Notes under the pieces: generated by a model
The model's database searches: none
Told to the model about the DNA's origin: nothing
Seen by the model: the letters and a program-made list of their open reading frames with translations, nothing else
Part shown: positions 27,330 to 38,305 of the stretch, in pieces
How positions within the stretch are numbered: position 1 is the stretch's first letter
How the letters are laid out: each line of letters starts with the position of its first letter
Origin: Streptomyces sp. NBC_00663
GTDB taxonomy: Bacteria > Actinomycetota > Actinomycetes > Streptomycetales > Streptomycetaceae
Length of the DNA: 64,000 bases
Direction of reading: 5' to 3'
Assembly: GCF_036226885.1 (NCBI RefSeq)
Contig: NZ_CP109027.1
Span: 4,464,001-4,528,000 of the forward strand
Translations under genes and position numbers: made by a program

Positions 27330-28118
27330 TTAGAGGCGCCGCCAGCTCCAGACGGTCGAGGCTTCCAGCGGCTCCAGGGGCGTGACCAGGCGAGGGAGGG
27401 TGTTCAGCCCGTTGGGCGGCCCGGTCTGCGGCTCCACGCACACGGCCTCGGCCTGCTCGTCGTAGACCACGACCCACTCCTCGCGGGAGGCGACCTTCAG
27501 CTCCAGCTGCCCCGGCCAGGTCAGTGTCACATCGACACCGCCGGGCATGCCGAAGCAGTCGTCCCAGGGCCCGGGCCGCGGATCGACGCGCCGCCCGGTG
27601 GGCAGATGGTCGTCCCCGCGCTCCTCCTGCCATCCGGCCTCGAAGGCCACCCGCACGTCCTCGCCGCCGAGGCTGCGGTGGAACCACGGGTGCCAGCCGA
27701 TCTGGGCCGGGAAGGAGGTGTCGTACGTCTCCACGGACATGGTCAGCGTGACGGAGTCGGGCGTCAGGGCGACGGCCTGGGTGACGCGGCCGGAATAGGG
27801 CCACGGCTCGACCAGGTCGTACGTGATGACGGCCTCGTCGGCCGAGGTGCGCGCGACGCGCCAGGCGCCGTCGCGGGTGGTGCCGTGGATGGCGTGCGGC
27901 GGGGAGTTCAGCGGCAGCTGGTGCAGGGTGGCACCGTTGCGGAACTGTCCGTCCCTGATCCGCCCGCACCAGGGCACCATCGGGAAGCAGCCGAATCGGT
28001 CGCCCTGCCGCAGCAGTTCGACCCCGTCGACGCGCAGCCCGCCGATCCGTCCGCCGTTGTCCGGCAGTACGGTCACCTCCGCGTCACCCGCGGTCAGCGT
28101 GATGGGTTCGTTACTCAC
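27330..28118 (-). CDS. Aldose 1-epimerase family protein
   Basis: A 262-residue beta-sandwich protein of the galactose mutarotase superfamily. Recognisable pieces are FPMVPWCGRIRDGQF, LPLNSPPHAIHGTTRD with the active-site His, IGWHPWFHRSLGG with the second His pair, and the later Asp/Glu strands. Members interconvert sugar anomers or act on hexose-6-phosphates. Its position ahead of pyrE and fba does not specify the sugar. Confidence 0.88.
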   Translation of the reverse strand: MSNEPITLTAGDAEVTVLPDNGGRIGGLRVDGVELLRQGDRFGCFPMVPWCGRIRDGQFRNGATLHQLPLNSPPHAIHGTTRDGAWRVARTSADEAVITYDLVEPWPYSGRVTQAVALTPDSVTLTMSVETYDTSFPAQIGWHPWFHRSLGGEDVRVAFEAGWQEERGDDHLPTGRRVDPRPGPWDDCFGMPGGVDVTLTWPGQLELKVASREEWVVVYDEQAEAVCVEPQTGPPNGLNTLPRLVTPLEPLEASTVWSWRRL

Positions 28119-28175
28119 GGGACGACCCTACTGGGGCGATCAAGAGGGCGATCGCGCCACCACCCCGGCGGCCCG

Positions 28176-29081
28176 TCAGCGCCGCTTGCGCAGCACCCGC
28201 CCCACCACGATCGCCGACGCCAGCACCACCGCCGCGGCGGGCGCGGCCCATCGCAGCGCCGGGTTCGGGGCGATGGTCTGCGGCGCGGGGACGGGCGCGT
28301 ACCGGCCACGCGGCGGCGCGTGATCGACCTCCTCCGCACTCCGCCCGATCATCGTCCGCCGGGCGTGCGCGGCTTCGGCGGGGAGGTCGCGGGGGGCGGT
28401 GAAGTCCTGGTCGGGGGTGGGGACTTCGGAGGGGGTGGGAACTTCGGAGGGGGCGGGGGGCTCAGGCTCTTCCGAGGTTTCCGCCGCTTCCGAGGTTTCC
28501 GGCACTTCCGAGGCTTCCGACGCCTCGGGGGCTTCGGGACGCTCGGGGGCTTCGGGACGCTCGGGGGCTTCCGGTGATTCGGGCGCCACGGGAGCCTCGG
28601 GCACTTCAGTCGCCTCAGCGACTTCAGGGACCTCAGCGGCGGCCTCGGGCGCCCGTCCCTGTGCCGCGTTCCCCAGGTTCTCCGCGAAACGGTTCAGCAA
28701 CCGCCCCACAGCCGAGGTCACCGCGTCCCCCGGCAGCTCCGCGATCCGCCCGTCCGCCGAGGCGGTCCCCGTGAAGGTGAGGGTCGAGCCCTTCTCGGCG
28801 CCGGCGAGCCGCAGCACCAGCGCGAGCTTCACCGCACCGGTGCCACGCGCCTCGACCGCGTCGCCTTCGAGGCCGTACGTCCCGTCGTCCCGTACGGAGA
28901 TCCGGGCGGACCCCCGATAGGTGATGGTGTGACCCCCGACGCGTACTTTCAGCCGCCCGGTGACGGGCTCGGCGCCGGCGTCCTGTTGGAGCCCGGGAAC
29001 GGCCCGGGCGACCCGTAGGGGATCGGCCAGCGCCTCCCTGAGCCGCTCGGCCGGAACCGGAACGAACACCTCATGCTCCAT
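28176..29081 (-). CDS. CoxG-like SRPBCC protein with Pro-Glu repeat linker and tail anchor
   Basis: A 301-residue protein from MEHEVFVPVPAERLREALADP. Residues 1-145 match CoxG/SRPBCC carbon monoxide dehydrogenase subunit G-like domains (VPGLQ, YRGSARISVRDDG, LTFTGTASADG). Residues about 155-230 are a Pro-Glu-Ala/Ser repeat (xPEAPERPEAPE). The C-terminus has one membrane helix (about 276-295) and ends VLRKRR, so it is probably tail-anchored with the domain in the cytoplasm. CoxG helps recruit CO dehydrogenase to the membrane in Oligotropha, but no cox genes are here, so the role is open. Confidence 0.82.
   Translation of the reverse strand: MEHEVFVPVPAERLREALADPLRVARAVPGLQQDAGAEPVTGRLKVRVGGHTITYRGSARISVRDDGTYGLEGDAVEARGTGAVKLALVLRLAGAEKGSTLTFTGTASADGRIAELPGDAVTSAVGRLLNRFAENLGNAAQGRAPEAAAEVPEVAEATEVPEAPVAPESPEAPERPEAPERPEAPEASEASEVPETSEAAETSEEPEPPAPSEVPTPSEVPTPDQDFTAPRDLPAEAAHARRTMIGRSAEEVDHAPPRGRYAPVPAPQTIAPNPALRWAAPAAAVVLASAIVVGRVLRKRR
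28524..28577 (-). repeat. Three tandem 18-base units encoding Pro-Glu repeats
   Basis: CTCGGGGGCTTCGGGACG occurs at 28524-28541 and again at 28542-28559, and a third, diverged copy runs 28560-28577. On the minus strand they encode the RPEAPE units of the CoxG-like linker. Similar codon repeats continue on both sides. Confidence 0.85.
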
Positions 29082-29173
29082 GGTCCGCGAGCCTACCCAG
29101 AGGACCGCCGAGTGCACCCCCGTTGGTCGAAAGTGACCGCGCGTCGGAGGACACCCGCTCCTCGGCGGTCCCG

Positions 29174-30817
29174 TCAGTACCGCGGATGCACCAACGTCGA
29201 CACCGCCGGCCCGGCCCCCCGCGTCCGCATCCGCTCCGCCGCCCTTCCGTCGGCTTCCAGGTCCTTCTGGGTCAGGGTCTTCAGTGGCGGCTCATGAGGG
29301 TCGAGGCGCAGGGATGGGTGGTGGTTCGCGGCGGCGAGGACGAAGCCCCAGTCGCGAGGGGCGCGGCTGGCGGCCGTCGTGCGGTCGGGGCCGGCCGCGA
29401 AGCCCTCGTCACGGCCGCCGACACAGTAGGGGGCGGTGTGCAGGCCCGCCGCGCGGACGGTCGCCTCGACCGTCCAGAAGACGCGGGGCCGGGAGGAGAC
29501 CGGACCGGCGTGCACCACCAGGCGTCCGTCGGGGGCGAGGGCGCGGTGGGCGAGGCCGTAGAACTCCTGGGAGTAGAGCTTGGTGCTGGCGGTGATGCCC
29601 GGGTCGGGCAGATCGGCGATCACCACGTCGTACGCCGCCGGCCGCACCCCGCGCAGCCAGCCGAAGGCGTCGCCGGTGGTGACATGGAGGCGCGGGTCGG
29701 CGTACGCGTGGTCGTTGAGGGCGGCGAGGGCGGGGTCGGTGCGGGCCAGCCGGACCACTCCGGCGTCGAGTTCGACGACGTCGACCCGGCGTACGTCGGG
29801 GTGGCGCAGCACCTCACGGGCCGCGAGTCCGTCGCCGCCGCCGAGGATGAGCACGCGCGTGTGCGGGCCGTTCATCGCGGGGTGGACGAGCGCCTCGTGG
29901 TAGCTGCGTTCGTCGCGGCCGCTGACGCGGAGGCGGCCGTCGAGGAAGAGGTCGAGGGGGCGGCCGTCGGTGCCGCCGGTGAGGACGACCTCCTGGACGT
30001 CGGTCTGGAGGGCCACCCGGACGTCGTCGCCGTAGACCGCGTGGCGCGCGGCGCGCTCGAAGTCGTCGACGAGGACGGCGGCCGCGGCGAGGATGCCGAG
30101 CACGGCGAGGTTGGCGATCACCAGCAGCCAGCGGGCCCGGCGGGTGAGGTCGCGGCGGAACAGGCCGAGGACGAGGGCGCCGCCGACGATCGCGTTGACG
30201 GTGCCGGTGATCAGGGCGCCGGTCAGCTGGCCGAGCAGGGGGAGGAGAAGGAACGGGAAGGCGAGGCCGCCGACCAGGCCGCCGACGTAGTCCGCCGCGA
30301 AGAGGTCGGCGACCGCGCCGCCCGCGTCCTGGCGGCGGATGCGCTGGATCAGCTCCATCAGCAGGGGGACCTCGGCGCCGATGAGGAGACCGATCGCGAG
30401 GGAGAACGCGACGAGGAGGCAGCGCGGTCCGTGGGCCCACAGGCCGCCCCAGTCGCCGGTCCAGGCGAAGACGGCGTACAGCGCCATCGCGCTGCACCCG
30501 CCGACGAGGGCGAGCGCGGCCTCGATCGCGCCGAAGCCGGCCGCGGCGCGCCACCGCAGCCGCTTGGCGAGGAGCGAGCCGACACCCATCGCGAAGACCA
30601 TCACGGACAGCACGACGGAGGCCTGGGTGACCGAGTCGCCGATCAAGTACGAGGCGAGGGCGACCAGTTCGAGTTCGTACACCAGTCCGCAGGCGGCGCA
30701 GACGAAGACACCCGCGAGGACGAGGAACCGCCCGACCGCCGGCCGCACCGGAAGCCGCACGGGACCGGCCCAGGGCGGCGGTGTGCCGGGTGGGGCGGGC
30801 GCGTGCGGTTCGATCAC
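29174..30817 (-). CDS. Membrane-embedded spermidine synthase-like protein
   Basis: A protein of about 547 residues. The N-terminal 240 residues hold seven or so membrane helices (CAACGLVYELELVALASYLIGDSVTQAS is typical). The C-terminal part is an aminopropyltransferase-like Rossmann domain with GGGDGLAAREVLRH, VELDAGVV and DLPDPG in place of the D-x-x-DP motif. Whether it makes polyamines is unclear; many of these fusions lack a known substrate. GTG 30817 is chosen because the frame upstream to GTG 30862 shows no ribosome site; both are weak. Confidence 0.85.
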   Translation of the reverse strand: MIEPHAPAPPGTPPPWAGPVRLPVRPAVGRFLVLAGVFVCAACGLVYELELVALASYLIGDSVTQASVVLSVMVFAMGVGSLLAKRLRWRAAAGFGAIEAALALVGGCSAMALYAVFAWTGDWGGLWAHGPRCLLVAFSLAIGLLIGAEVPLLMELIQRIRRQDAGGAVADLFAADYVGGLVGGLAFPFLLLPLLGQLTGALITGTVNAIVGGALVLGLFRRDLTRRARWLLVIANLAVLGILAAAAVLVDDFERAARHAVYGDDVRVALQTDVQEVVLTGGTDGRPLDLFLDGRLRVSGRDERSYHEALVHPAMNGPHTRVLILGGGDGLAAREVLRHPDVRRVDVVELDAGVVRLARTDPALAALNDHAYADPRLHVTTGDAFGWLRGVRPAAYDVVIADLPDPGITASTKLYSQEFYGLAHRALAPDGRLVVHAGPVSSRPRVFWTVEATVRAAGLHTAPYCVGGRDEGFAAGPDRTTAASRAPRDWGFVLAAANHHPSLRLDPHEPPLKTLTQKDLEADGRAAERMRTRGAGPAVSTLVHPRY

Positions 30818-30924
30818 GTTGCGACGGTACGTCACTGAAACGGGACGCTTCGTCACCCACACGTGTGGAACTCACGCGCGGAGCGCCGACAGGGGTTTGC
30901 GCGGCCGACGGGGCGACTCAACCA

Positions 30925-31443
30925 CTAGAGCGCGGCGGGGACCTTGACCCCGACCCGGGTCCGGGTGGCGACCAACTGGCCGTCCTGCGGGTACGCGTGC
31001 CAGGTCCGCCACAGGACCTGCCCCTCGTGATGCTGGGCGAGGAGGGCCGTGAACGCGTGCGGGCTGCCGGGGAAGACGCCCACGAGGCCGTGCGGATGGT
31101 CGGAGACCAGGGCCAGCAACTCCTGGGCGCGGCCCGCGAACTGGCCCGGGGACAGGACCTCCACCCGGGCCGCGAACTCGTACTCCCAGTCGCCGACCCG
31201 CTTGGCGACGCCGAGGGGCAGGGGTGTGCTGCTGCCCGGGATGCACGCCACCGTCTCCGAACAGGTGCCCCGCTCCTCCTCCAGGAGCACTTGGTGGGAC
31301 GCGCCGAGGAGTCTCAACTGGAGCTTTGTCCCGGTCAGTTCCAGGTCGAGCGTGGCCAGCGCCGGAAGCGGCTCGCGTCCCAGGGCCCAGGCGAGGTCGG
31401 CCGCGCGCGTGTCGGTGTAGGAGGTGTTCAGGGTCGTGAGCAT
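30925..31443 (-). CDS. DUF2617 family protein
   Basis: A 172-residue soluble protein from MLTTLNTSYTDTRAADLAW. The frame starts five codons earlier at a TTG, but ATG 31443 is more credible. Recognised by TKLQLRLLGASHQVLLE and the C-terminal TWHAYPQDGQLVATRTRV, typical of Streptomyces DUF2617. Function unknown. It sits about 100 bases upstream of the spermidine synthase-like gene on the same strand; such pairs are commonly adjacent. Confidence 0.85.
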   Translation of the reverse strand: MLTTLNTSYTDTRAADLAWALGREPLPALATLDLELTGTKLQLRLLGASHQVLLEEERGTCSETVACIPGSSTPLPLGVAKRVGDWEYEFAARVEVLSPGQFAGRAQELLALVSDHPHGLVGVFPGSPHAFTALLAQHHEGQVLWRTWHAYPQDGQLVATRTRVGVKVPAAL

Positions 31444-31610
31444 GGATCGGCTCCGCAAGCACGCAAAGAAAGGGCGGTGTGGGGGGGCGCCGGCGCACCC
31501 GGGTCGACACCGGCGGGGATTCGGCCCGGTCGGCCCGGTCGGGAGGTCACAGCTGAAGTGTCCGGAGGACGGCCGAGGGCCCGCGTTGGTGATTTAGAGG
31601 GAATCATGAA

Positions 31611-31632
31611 CTGTGGCGCCGCCACAGCGTTT
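31611..31632 (+). other. Perfect 17-base palindrome followed by T5
   Basis: CTGTGGCG-C-CGCCACAG (31611-31627) is followed by CG and TTTTT on the plus strand, which is the shape of an intrinsic terminator. No plus-strand gene leads into it. The same block is part of a wider inverted pair, GAACTGTGG (31608-31616) with CCACAGTTC (31671-31679). It may be regulatory, or end a short plus-strand RNA. The 398-base spacer 31444-31841 holds no other gene that I can support. Confidence 0.5.
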
Positions 31633-31750
31633 TTACCCAACTTCGTGGCGTTTCCATCCCTCAGAGGGCCCCACAGTTCAACTGTTCAACTACGGCGCAC
31701 GCCGGGCCCGCCAGGGCGCACGCCGGGGCACCCGCGCGCCGGGCGCGAAA

Positions 31751-31781
31751 AGCCGGGCCCCACCCCCGTGCGGGCCCGGCT
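31751..31781 (-). terminator. Intrinsic terminator of the Gly/Cys-rich gene pair
   Basis: AGCCGGGCCC (31751-31760) and GGGCCCGGCT (31772-31781) are perfect 10-base complements with an 11-base loop. On the minus strand the stem is followed by TTTTCGCGCC. It lies 61 bases past the stop of the gene at 31842. Confidence 0.7.
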
Positions 31782-31841
31782 CGTCCGGATGCGATGCGGA
31801 TGCCGTACGGAGCTCAGCAGCCCCGTATCAGCCACTTCGGG

Positions 31842-32099
31842 TCAGCCGCCTCCGCCACCGCATCCGCCCCCACCGCCTCCTCCGCAGGACGACCCGCCGC
31901 CACACGACGAGCCGCCACTGTCCCCGCCTCCCCCTCCGTCCGCCCAGCTGTTGCCGCTGGTGTCGCCACCGCCGCCGGCGCTGCCGAAGCGGTAGGTCCG
32001 CCGGCCCGCCGTGCGGTTCCGGCGCACGGACCATCTGATCAACCACAGGATCAGGGCCCAGTACAGGGCCACCAGGATGATGACGAGCGCTGTGATCAC
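31842..32099 (-). CDS. Gly/Cys-rich small membrane protein, copy 1
   Basis: An 85-residue protein starting at GTG 32099 after a GGAGGG site. Residues 2-22 (ITALVIILVALYWALILWLIRW) form one membrane helix, followed by a basic stretch (SVRRNRTAGRRTYRF) and a 47-residue Gly/Ser tail with three Cys (SSCGGGSSCGGG…). The N-out or N-in orientation cannot be fixed, although the positive-inside rule places the basic stretch and tail in the cytoplasm. It resembles the gene at 32136 in layout and in the 16 bases before the start (CGGAAGGAGGGTGACG). No known family. Confidence 0.72.
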   Translation of the reverse strand: MITALVIILVALYWALILWLIRWSVRRNRTAGRRTYRFGSAGGGGDTSGNSWADGGGGGDSGGSSCGGGSSCGGGGGGGCGGGGG

Positions 32100-32135
32100 G
32101 GCGTCACCCTCCTTCCGTCCCCCCGAGGCCCCGGC

Positions 32136-32426
32136 TCAGCTGCCGCCGCCGCAACCGCCGCCGCCCCCGCAGGACGACCCGCCGCCACACGACGAGCCAC
32201 CCCCGCACGACGACGAGGAGGAACCACAGGACGACGACGAGGACGAGCCGCACGACGAACCGCCGCCGCTGCTGCTGGACCCCCCGTCGGCCCACCAGCT
32301 GCTGCCACTGCCGCTGCCGCCGCGCCGACCCGCCCGCACCCCGTGTGAGCTGCCACTGCTGGCCCTCGCGATGACCAGGACCACGAACCCGATGAACACC
32401 ACTGCCAGGATGATGCCGAGAACCAT
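32136..32426 (-). CDS. Gly/Ser/Cys-rich small membrane protein, copy 2
   Basis: A 96-residue protein from ATG 32426 with GGAGGG upstream. It has one N-terminal membrane helix (about 2-22, VLGIILAVVFIGFVVLVIA), then RASSGSSHGVRAGRRGG and a serine/glycine tail with six regularly spaced Cys. The frame upstream to 33650 is an antisense shadow of the aminotransferase. It precedes copy 1 by 36 bases on the same strand, so the two form an operon. Cys-x5-7 spacing suggests metal binding, disulfides or modification; nothing proves it. Confidence 0.72.
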   Translation of the reverse strand: MVLGIILAVVFIGFVVLVIARASSGSSHGVRAGRRGGSGSGSSWWADGGSSSSGGGSSCGSSSSSSCGSSSSSCGGGSSCGGGSSCGGGGGCGGGS

Positions 32427-32564
32427 GACGTCACCCTCCTTCCGTGTCCCCCGAGACGACCCCCCGTGGGCGCCTCGGGTCTTGCGTGGGAGGGAGATGC
32501 CCCGGCGTCTCATCAGCCAAAGCAGAGTTGAGCGAATCCAGAGCTTGGGCGCAGGATGACGGGC

Positions 32565-33746
32565 ATGACCTCCACCGCACGCCCGCACCTCAACCGCCGG
32601 CTCGCCGAGTTCGGGACGACGATCTTCGCCGAGATGTCGGCCCTGGCCGTGCAGACCGGCTCGATCAATCTCGGCCAGGGTTTCCCCGACACGGACGGCC
32701 CCGAGGAGATCCGGGAGGCGGCCGTGCGGGCGCTGCGCGACGGGCGCGGCAACCAGTACCCGCCGGGTCCCGGCGTCCCCGAGCTGCGCACCGCGATCGC
32801 CGCGCACCAGCAACGGCGGTACGAACTGTCGTACGACCCCGATACAGAGGTCCTGGTCACGGCGGGCGCCACCGAGGCGATCGCCGCCGCGCTCCTCGCC
32901 CTCCTCGAACCCGGCGACGAGGTCATCGCCTTCGAGCCGTACTACGACTCCTACGCGGCCTGCATCGCCATGGCGGGCGGCACCCGCGTCCCGGTCACCC
33001 TGCGCCCGGACGGCGACAGCTTCCGCCTCGACCTCGACGAGCTGCGCGCGGCGGTGACGGACAAGACCCGCCTCCTGCTGATCAACACACCCCACAACCC
33101 CACCGGCACGGTCCTCACCCACGAGGAGCTCACCGCGATCGCCGAGCTGGCGGTCGAGCGGGACCTCCTGGTCGTCACCGACGAGGTGTACGAGCACCTG
33201 GTCTTCGACGCCGCCGAGCACATCCCGCTCGCGACCTTCCCCGGCATGCGCGACCGTACGGTCACGATCGGCTCGGCCGGCAAGACCTTCTCCTTCACCG
33301 GCTGGAAGGTCGGCTGGGTGACCGGTTCGCCGTCGCTGGTCAGCGCGGTGCGGTCGGCGAAGCAGTTCCTGACGTATGTGGCCTCGGGCCCCTTCCAGTA
33401 CGCCGTCGCCGAGGCGCTCGCGCTGCCGGACAGCTATTTCGAGGCGTTCCGCGCGGACATGCGTACCAAGCGTGATCTGCTCGCGAACGGGCTGGCGGAG
33501 GCCGGCTTCGGGGTGTTCCGGACCGCCGGCACCTACTTCATCACCACCGACATCCGCCCCCTGGGAGAGACCGACGGCTTCGCCTTCTGCCGCTCGCTGC
33601 CGGAACGCGCCGGTGTCGTCGCCATCCCCAACGCGGTCTTCTACGACCACCGGGAGGCGGGCGCCCCCTTCGTACGGTTCGCGTTCTGCAAGCAGACGGG
33701 GGTACTGGAGGAGGCGGCGAAGCGGCTGAAGGCGCTGGCGGGCTGA
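32565..33746 (+). CDS. PLP-dependent aminotransferase, class I/II
   Basis: A 393-residue fold-type I enzyme. NTPHNPTGTV (about 174-183), TDEVYEHLVFD with the PLP Asp-Tyr pair, Lys240 in SAGKTFSFTGWKVGW as Schiff base, and the C-terminal Arg in FVRFAFCK match the KAT/YbdL-like and N-succinyldiaminopimelate aminotransferase group. Two ATGs compete (32556, 32565); AGGA at 32553-32556 is eight bases from the second, so I chose it. Divergent from the Gly/Cys-rich genes. Confidence 0.92.
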   Translation: MTSTARPHLNRRLAEFGTTIFAEMSALAVQTGSINLGQGFPDTDGPEEIREAAVRALRDGRGNQYPPGPGVPELRTAIAAHQQRRYELSYDPDTEVLVTAGATEAIAAALLALLEPGDEVIAFEPYYDSYAACIAMAGGTRVPVTLRPDGDSFRLDLDELRAAVTDKTRLLLINTPHNPTGTVLTHEELTAIAELAVERDLLVVTDEVYEHLVFDAAEHIPLATFPGMRDRTVTIGSAGKTFSFTGWKVGWVTGSPSLVSAVRSAKQFLTYVASGPFQYAVAEALALPDSYFEAFRADMRTKRDLLANGLAEAGFGVFRTAGTYFITTDIRPLGETDGFAFCRSLPERAGVVAIPNAVFYDHREAGAPFVRFAFCKQTGVLEEAAKRLKALAG

Positions 33747-33802
33747 CGCGGGCCCGGCGACCAGACACCGGGCGCATGATGCTCGCTTATGCCTGAGTTC
33801 TT

Positions 33803-35008
33803 ATGCAATGTGCTGATGTGACCCATGTCAGCACGCTCGCGCCGCCCTCCGTCACACAGCCCGGCACCGCCGAACGCACCAGGTCGCGCCACCCCCTGGC
33901 GGTGGCGCTCGGCCTGTTCGCCCTCGCGCGGCTCACCGGTCTGGCCGTGCTCGCCGCGACCGCCTGGGCCACCGGCCACCATCCGCTCACCCTGCTCGGC
34001 CGGTCCTGGGACTCCCGCTGGTACCTGGGCATCGCCACGCACGGATACGGCCACACCCTCCACATCCGCCCCGGCGTCGTCTACAGCGACCTCGCCTTCT
34101 TCCCCCTCTACCCGGCGCTGGTGCGCGCCGTGACCGAGGTCAGCCCGCTGGGCGGCGGCGCGGCGGGCCTGCTGGTCTCCTGGACGGCGGCCGTGGCGGC
34201 GGCCTGCGGCATCTACGCGATCGGCGCCCGCCTGCACGGGCGGGCGGTGGGCACCGCGCTCGTACTCCTCTGGGCCCTGCTGCCGCATTCGGTCGTGCTG
34301 TCGATGGCGTACACGGAACCCGTCCTGACCGCGTTCGCCGCCTGGTCGCTGTACGCCGTGCTCACCCGCCGCTGGCTGTGGGCGGGCGCGCTGGCCGCGT
34401 TCGCGGGGCTCGCCCGGCCGAACGGTTTCGCGGTGGCGGCGGCGGTGCTGGCGACGGCGGCGTACGAGATCTTCCGGACCCTGCGGCGGCGCGGAAAAGT
34501 TACCCACAGCCTGTGGACGGGCGCGGCGATCGCCCCGCTCGGCTGGCTGGCGTACGTCGTCTGGGTCGGCCACCGCACGGGCGACCTGCTGGGCGGCTAC
34601 TTCGCGGTGCAGCGCGGCTGGGGCTCCAGCTTCGACCTCGGCCGCGGCTCCCTCCGCTTCGCCCGCCACCTGGTCCTCCACGGCGACCGCCTGGTCTTCC
34701 CGATGACGCTGCTGATCGTCGCCGCGGCGGCCCTCCTCTACGCCCTGCTCCTCCTGGACCGCCCCCCGCTCCCGCTGGCCGTCTACACCGCCGTACTCCT
34801 GCTGATCACCCTCGGCGGCTCCGGCTTCTTCGGGTCCAAGCCCCGCTTTCTGCTCCCCGCGTTCCCGCTGCTGCTCCCGCTCGCCCAAGCCCTCGTCCGC
34901 ACGGCGAGAGCCCGGCCCTGGCACGCGGTCGTGGTGACCGGTGCCCTGGCCGGGCTCTCGTTCGCCTACGGGGCGTATCTGGTCGTGCTCGCGGATACGC
35001 CGCTGTAG
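33803..35008 (+). CDS. Membrane mannosyltransferase-like protein, PIG-V family
   Basis: A 401-residue polytopic protein with about ten hydrophobic segments. The first extracytoplasmic loop has WDSRWYLGIATHGY and FFPLYPALVR, the pattern of PIG-V/GT-C mannosyltransferases, with the Asp pair candidate D in SWDSRWY. LARPNGF is a second conserved spot. GT-C enzymes use polyprenyl-phosphate sugars outside the membrane. The acceptor is unknown. Start uncertain: ATG 33803 has no clear ribosome site; GTG 33818 is possible. Confidence 0.8.
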   Translation: MQCADVTHVSTLAPPSVTQPGTAERTRSRHPLAVALGLFALARLTGLAVLAATAWATGHHPLTLLGRSWDSRWYLGIATHGYGHTLHIRPGVVYSDLAFFPLYPALVRAVTEVSPLGGGAAGLLVSWTAAVAAACGIYAIGARLHGRAVGTALVLLWALLPHSVVLSMAYTEPVLTAFAAWSLYAVLTRRWLWAGALAAFAGLARPNGFAVAAAVLATAAYEIFRTLRRRGKVTHSLWTGAAIAPLGWLAYVVWVGHRTGDLLGGYFAVQRGWGSSFDLGRGSLRFARHLVLHGDRLVFPMTLLIVAAAALLYALLLLDRPPLPLAVYTAVLLLITLGGSGFFGSKPRFLLPAFPLLLPLAQALVRTARARPWHAVVVTGALAGLSFAYGAYLVVLADTPL

Positions 35009-35022
35009 AAGACGTTCAGGTC

Positions 35023-35562
35023 CTACTCGTCGCCGTCGGCGTCACCCTCGGGCTGCTCGGCGTCGTTGACCTCCCGCTCCAGGCCGAGCTGCTCCACGAG
35101 CCACTTGTCGAACTCGATCGCGGCCCGCACCCAGCTGACCGTCGACGACACGAAGTGCTCCAGGGCCACCCCGGTGCCGATCAGCATCTGCGCCTCACCG
35201 ATGAGGCGGACGGTGCCGTCGTCGTGGGTGTGCGTGTAGACCTTCGGCCACAGGGTGCGCCGGTTCCAGTCGTCGATGGACTCGAGCAGCTGCGGCTTCT
35301 CGTCGATCTTGTGGGGCCGGTCGTAGAACGTCCGGACGGAGAAGACCTGCTGGTCCCCCTCACCCCGGAACATGAAATACGTACGGAACTGCTCCCACGG
35401 CGCCGCGAGGTCACCCTCTTCGTCAACGACGTACTTCAGCTCCATCTGCTCCAGGAGCTGCTTCACGAGGTCCTGATCCGGGACGACGGGGCCCGCCGGT
35501 CCTTGGGGCTGCGGCTCGGGCTGGCCCCCGAAGTTCGGAATCGAGGACGGGTCGATGCTCAC
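35023..35562 (-). CDS. YbjN domain protein
   Basis: A 179-residue protein starting at GTG 35562 (SIDPSSIPNFGG) after GAAGGGAAAAAC. A Pro/Gln-rich N-terminus (residues 10-25) precedes a YbjN-like domain similar to type III secretion chaperones: VKQLLEQMELKYVVDEEGDLA, FYDRPHKIDEKPQLLESIDDWNRRTLWPKVY and a final acidic tail (EQPEGDADGDE). Homologues in Streptomyces sit beside clpB as here. It is convergent with the mannosyltransferase (14-base gap). Confidence 0.87.
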   Translation of the reverse strand: MSIDPSSIPNFGGQPEPQPQGPAGPVVPDQDLVKQLLEQMELKYVVDEEGDLAAPWEQFRTYFMFRGEGDQQVFSVRTFYDRPHKIDEKPQLLESIDDWNRRTLWPKVYTHTHDDGTVRLIGEAQMLIGTGVALEHFVSSTVSWVRAAIEFDKWLVEQLGLEREVNDAEQPEGDADGDE

Positions 35563-35611
35563 CGTGTTTTTCCCTTCGTACGGATTCCGCCATCCTCCCC
35601 CATGCGGGGAG

Positions 35612-35654
35612 GGGGGTGGCAACCCCCGGCGGGGCCTGTCAGCCGTGGGCTGAC
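35612..35654. terminator. Two hairpins downstream of clpB
   Basis: GGGGGT-ggca-ACCCCC (35612-35627) and GTCAGCC-GTG-GGCTGAC (35638-35654) follow the clpB stop on the minus strand and precede the YbjN gene start. Together they are the likely clpB terminator. No T tract. Confidence 0.55.
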
Positions 35655-35688
35655 TTGATCCCACCGCCGGGAGTCCGGGTACCCCCGA

Positions 35689-38286
<2,598 letters not shown>

Positions 38287-38305
38287 GTTCTTGTGCTCCT
38301 CCTCG

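Noticed and set aside
31605..31995. Plus-strand frame MNCGAATAFLP… starting near 31605
   Set aside because: GAGGGA lies before an ATG, but the hairpin with T5 follows at once and the rest is Pro-rich antisense of the Gly/Cys-rich gene.
33786..33806. Direct repeat CTTATGC twice before the PIG-V-like gene
   Set aside because: Seven bases, 14 apart, in a short A+T-rich spacer; could be chance.
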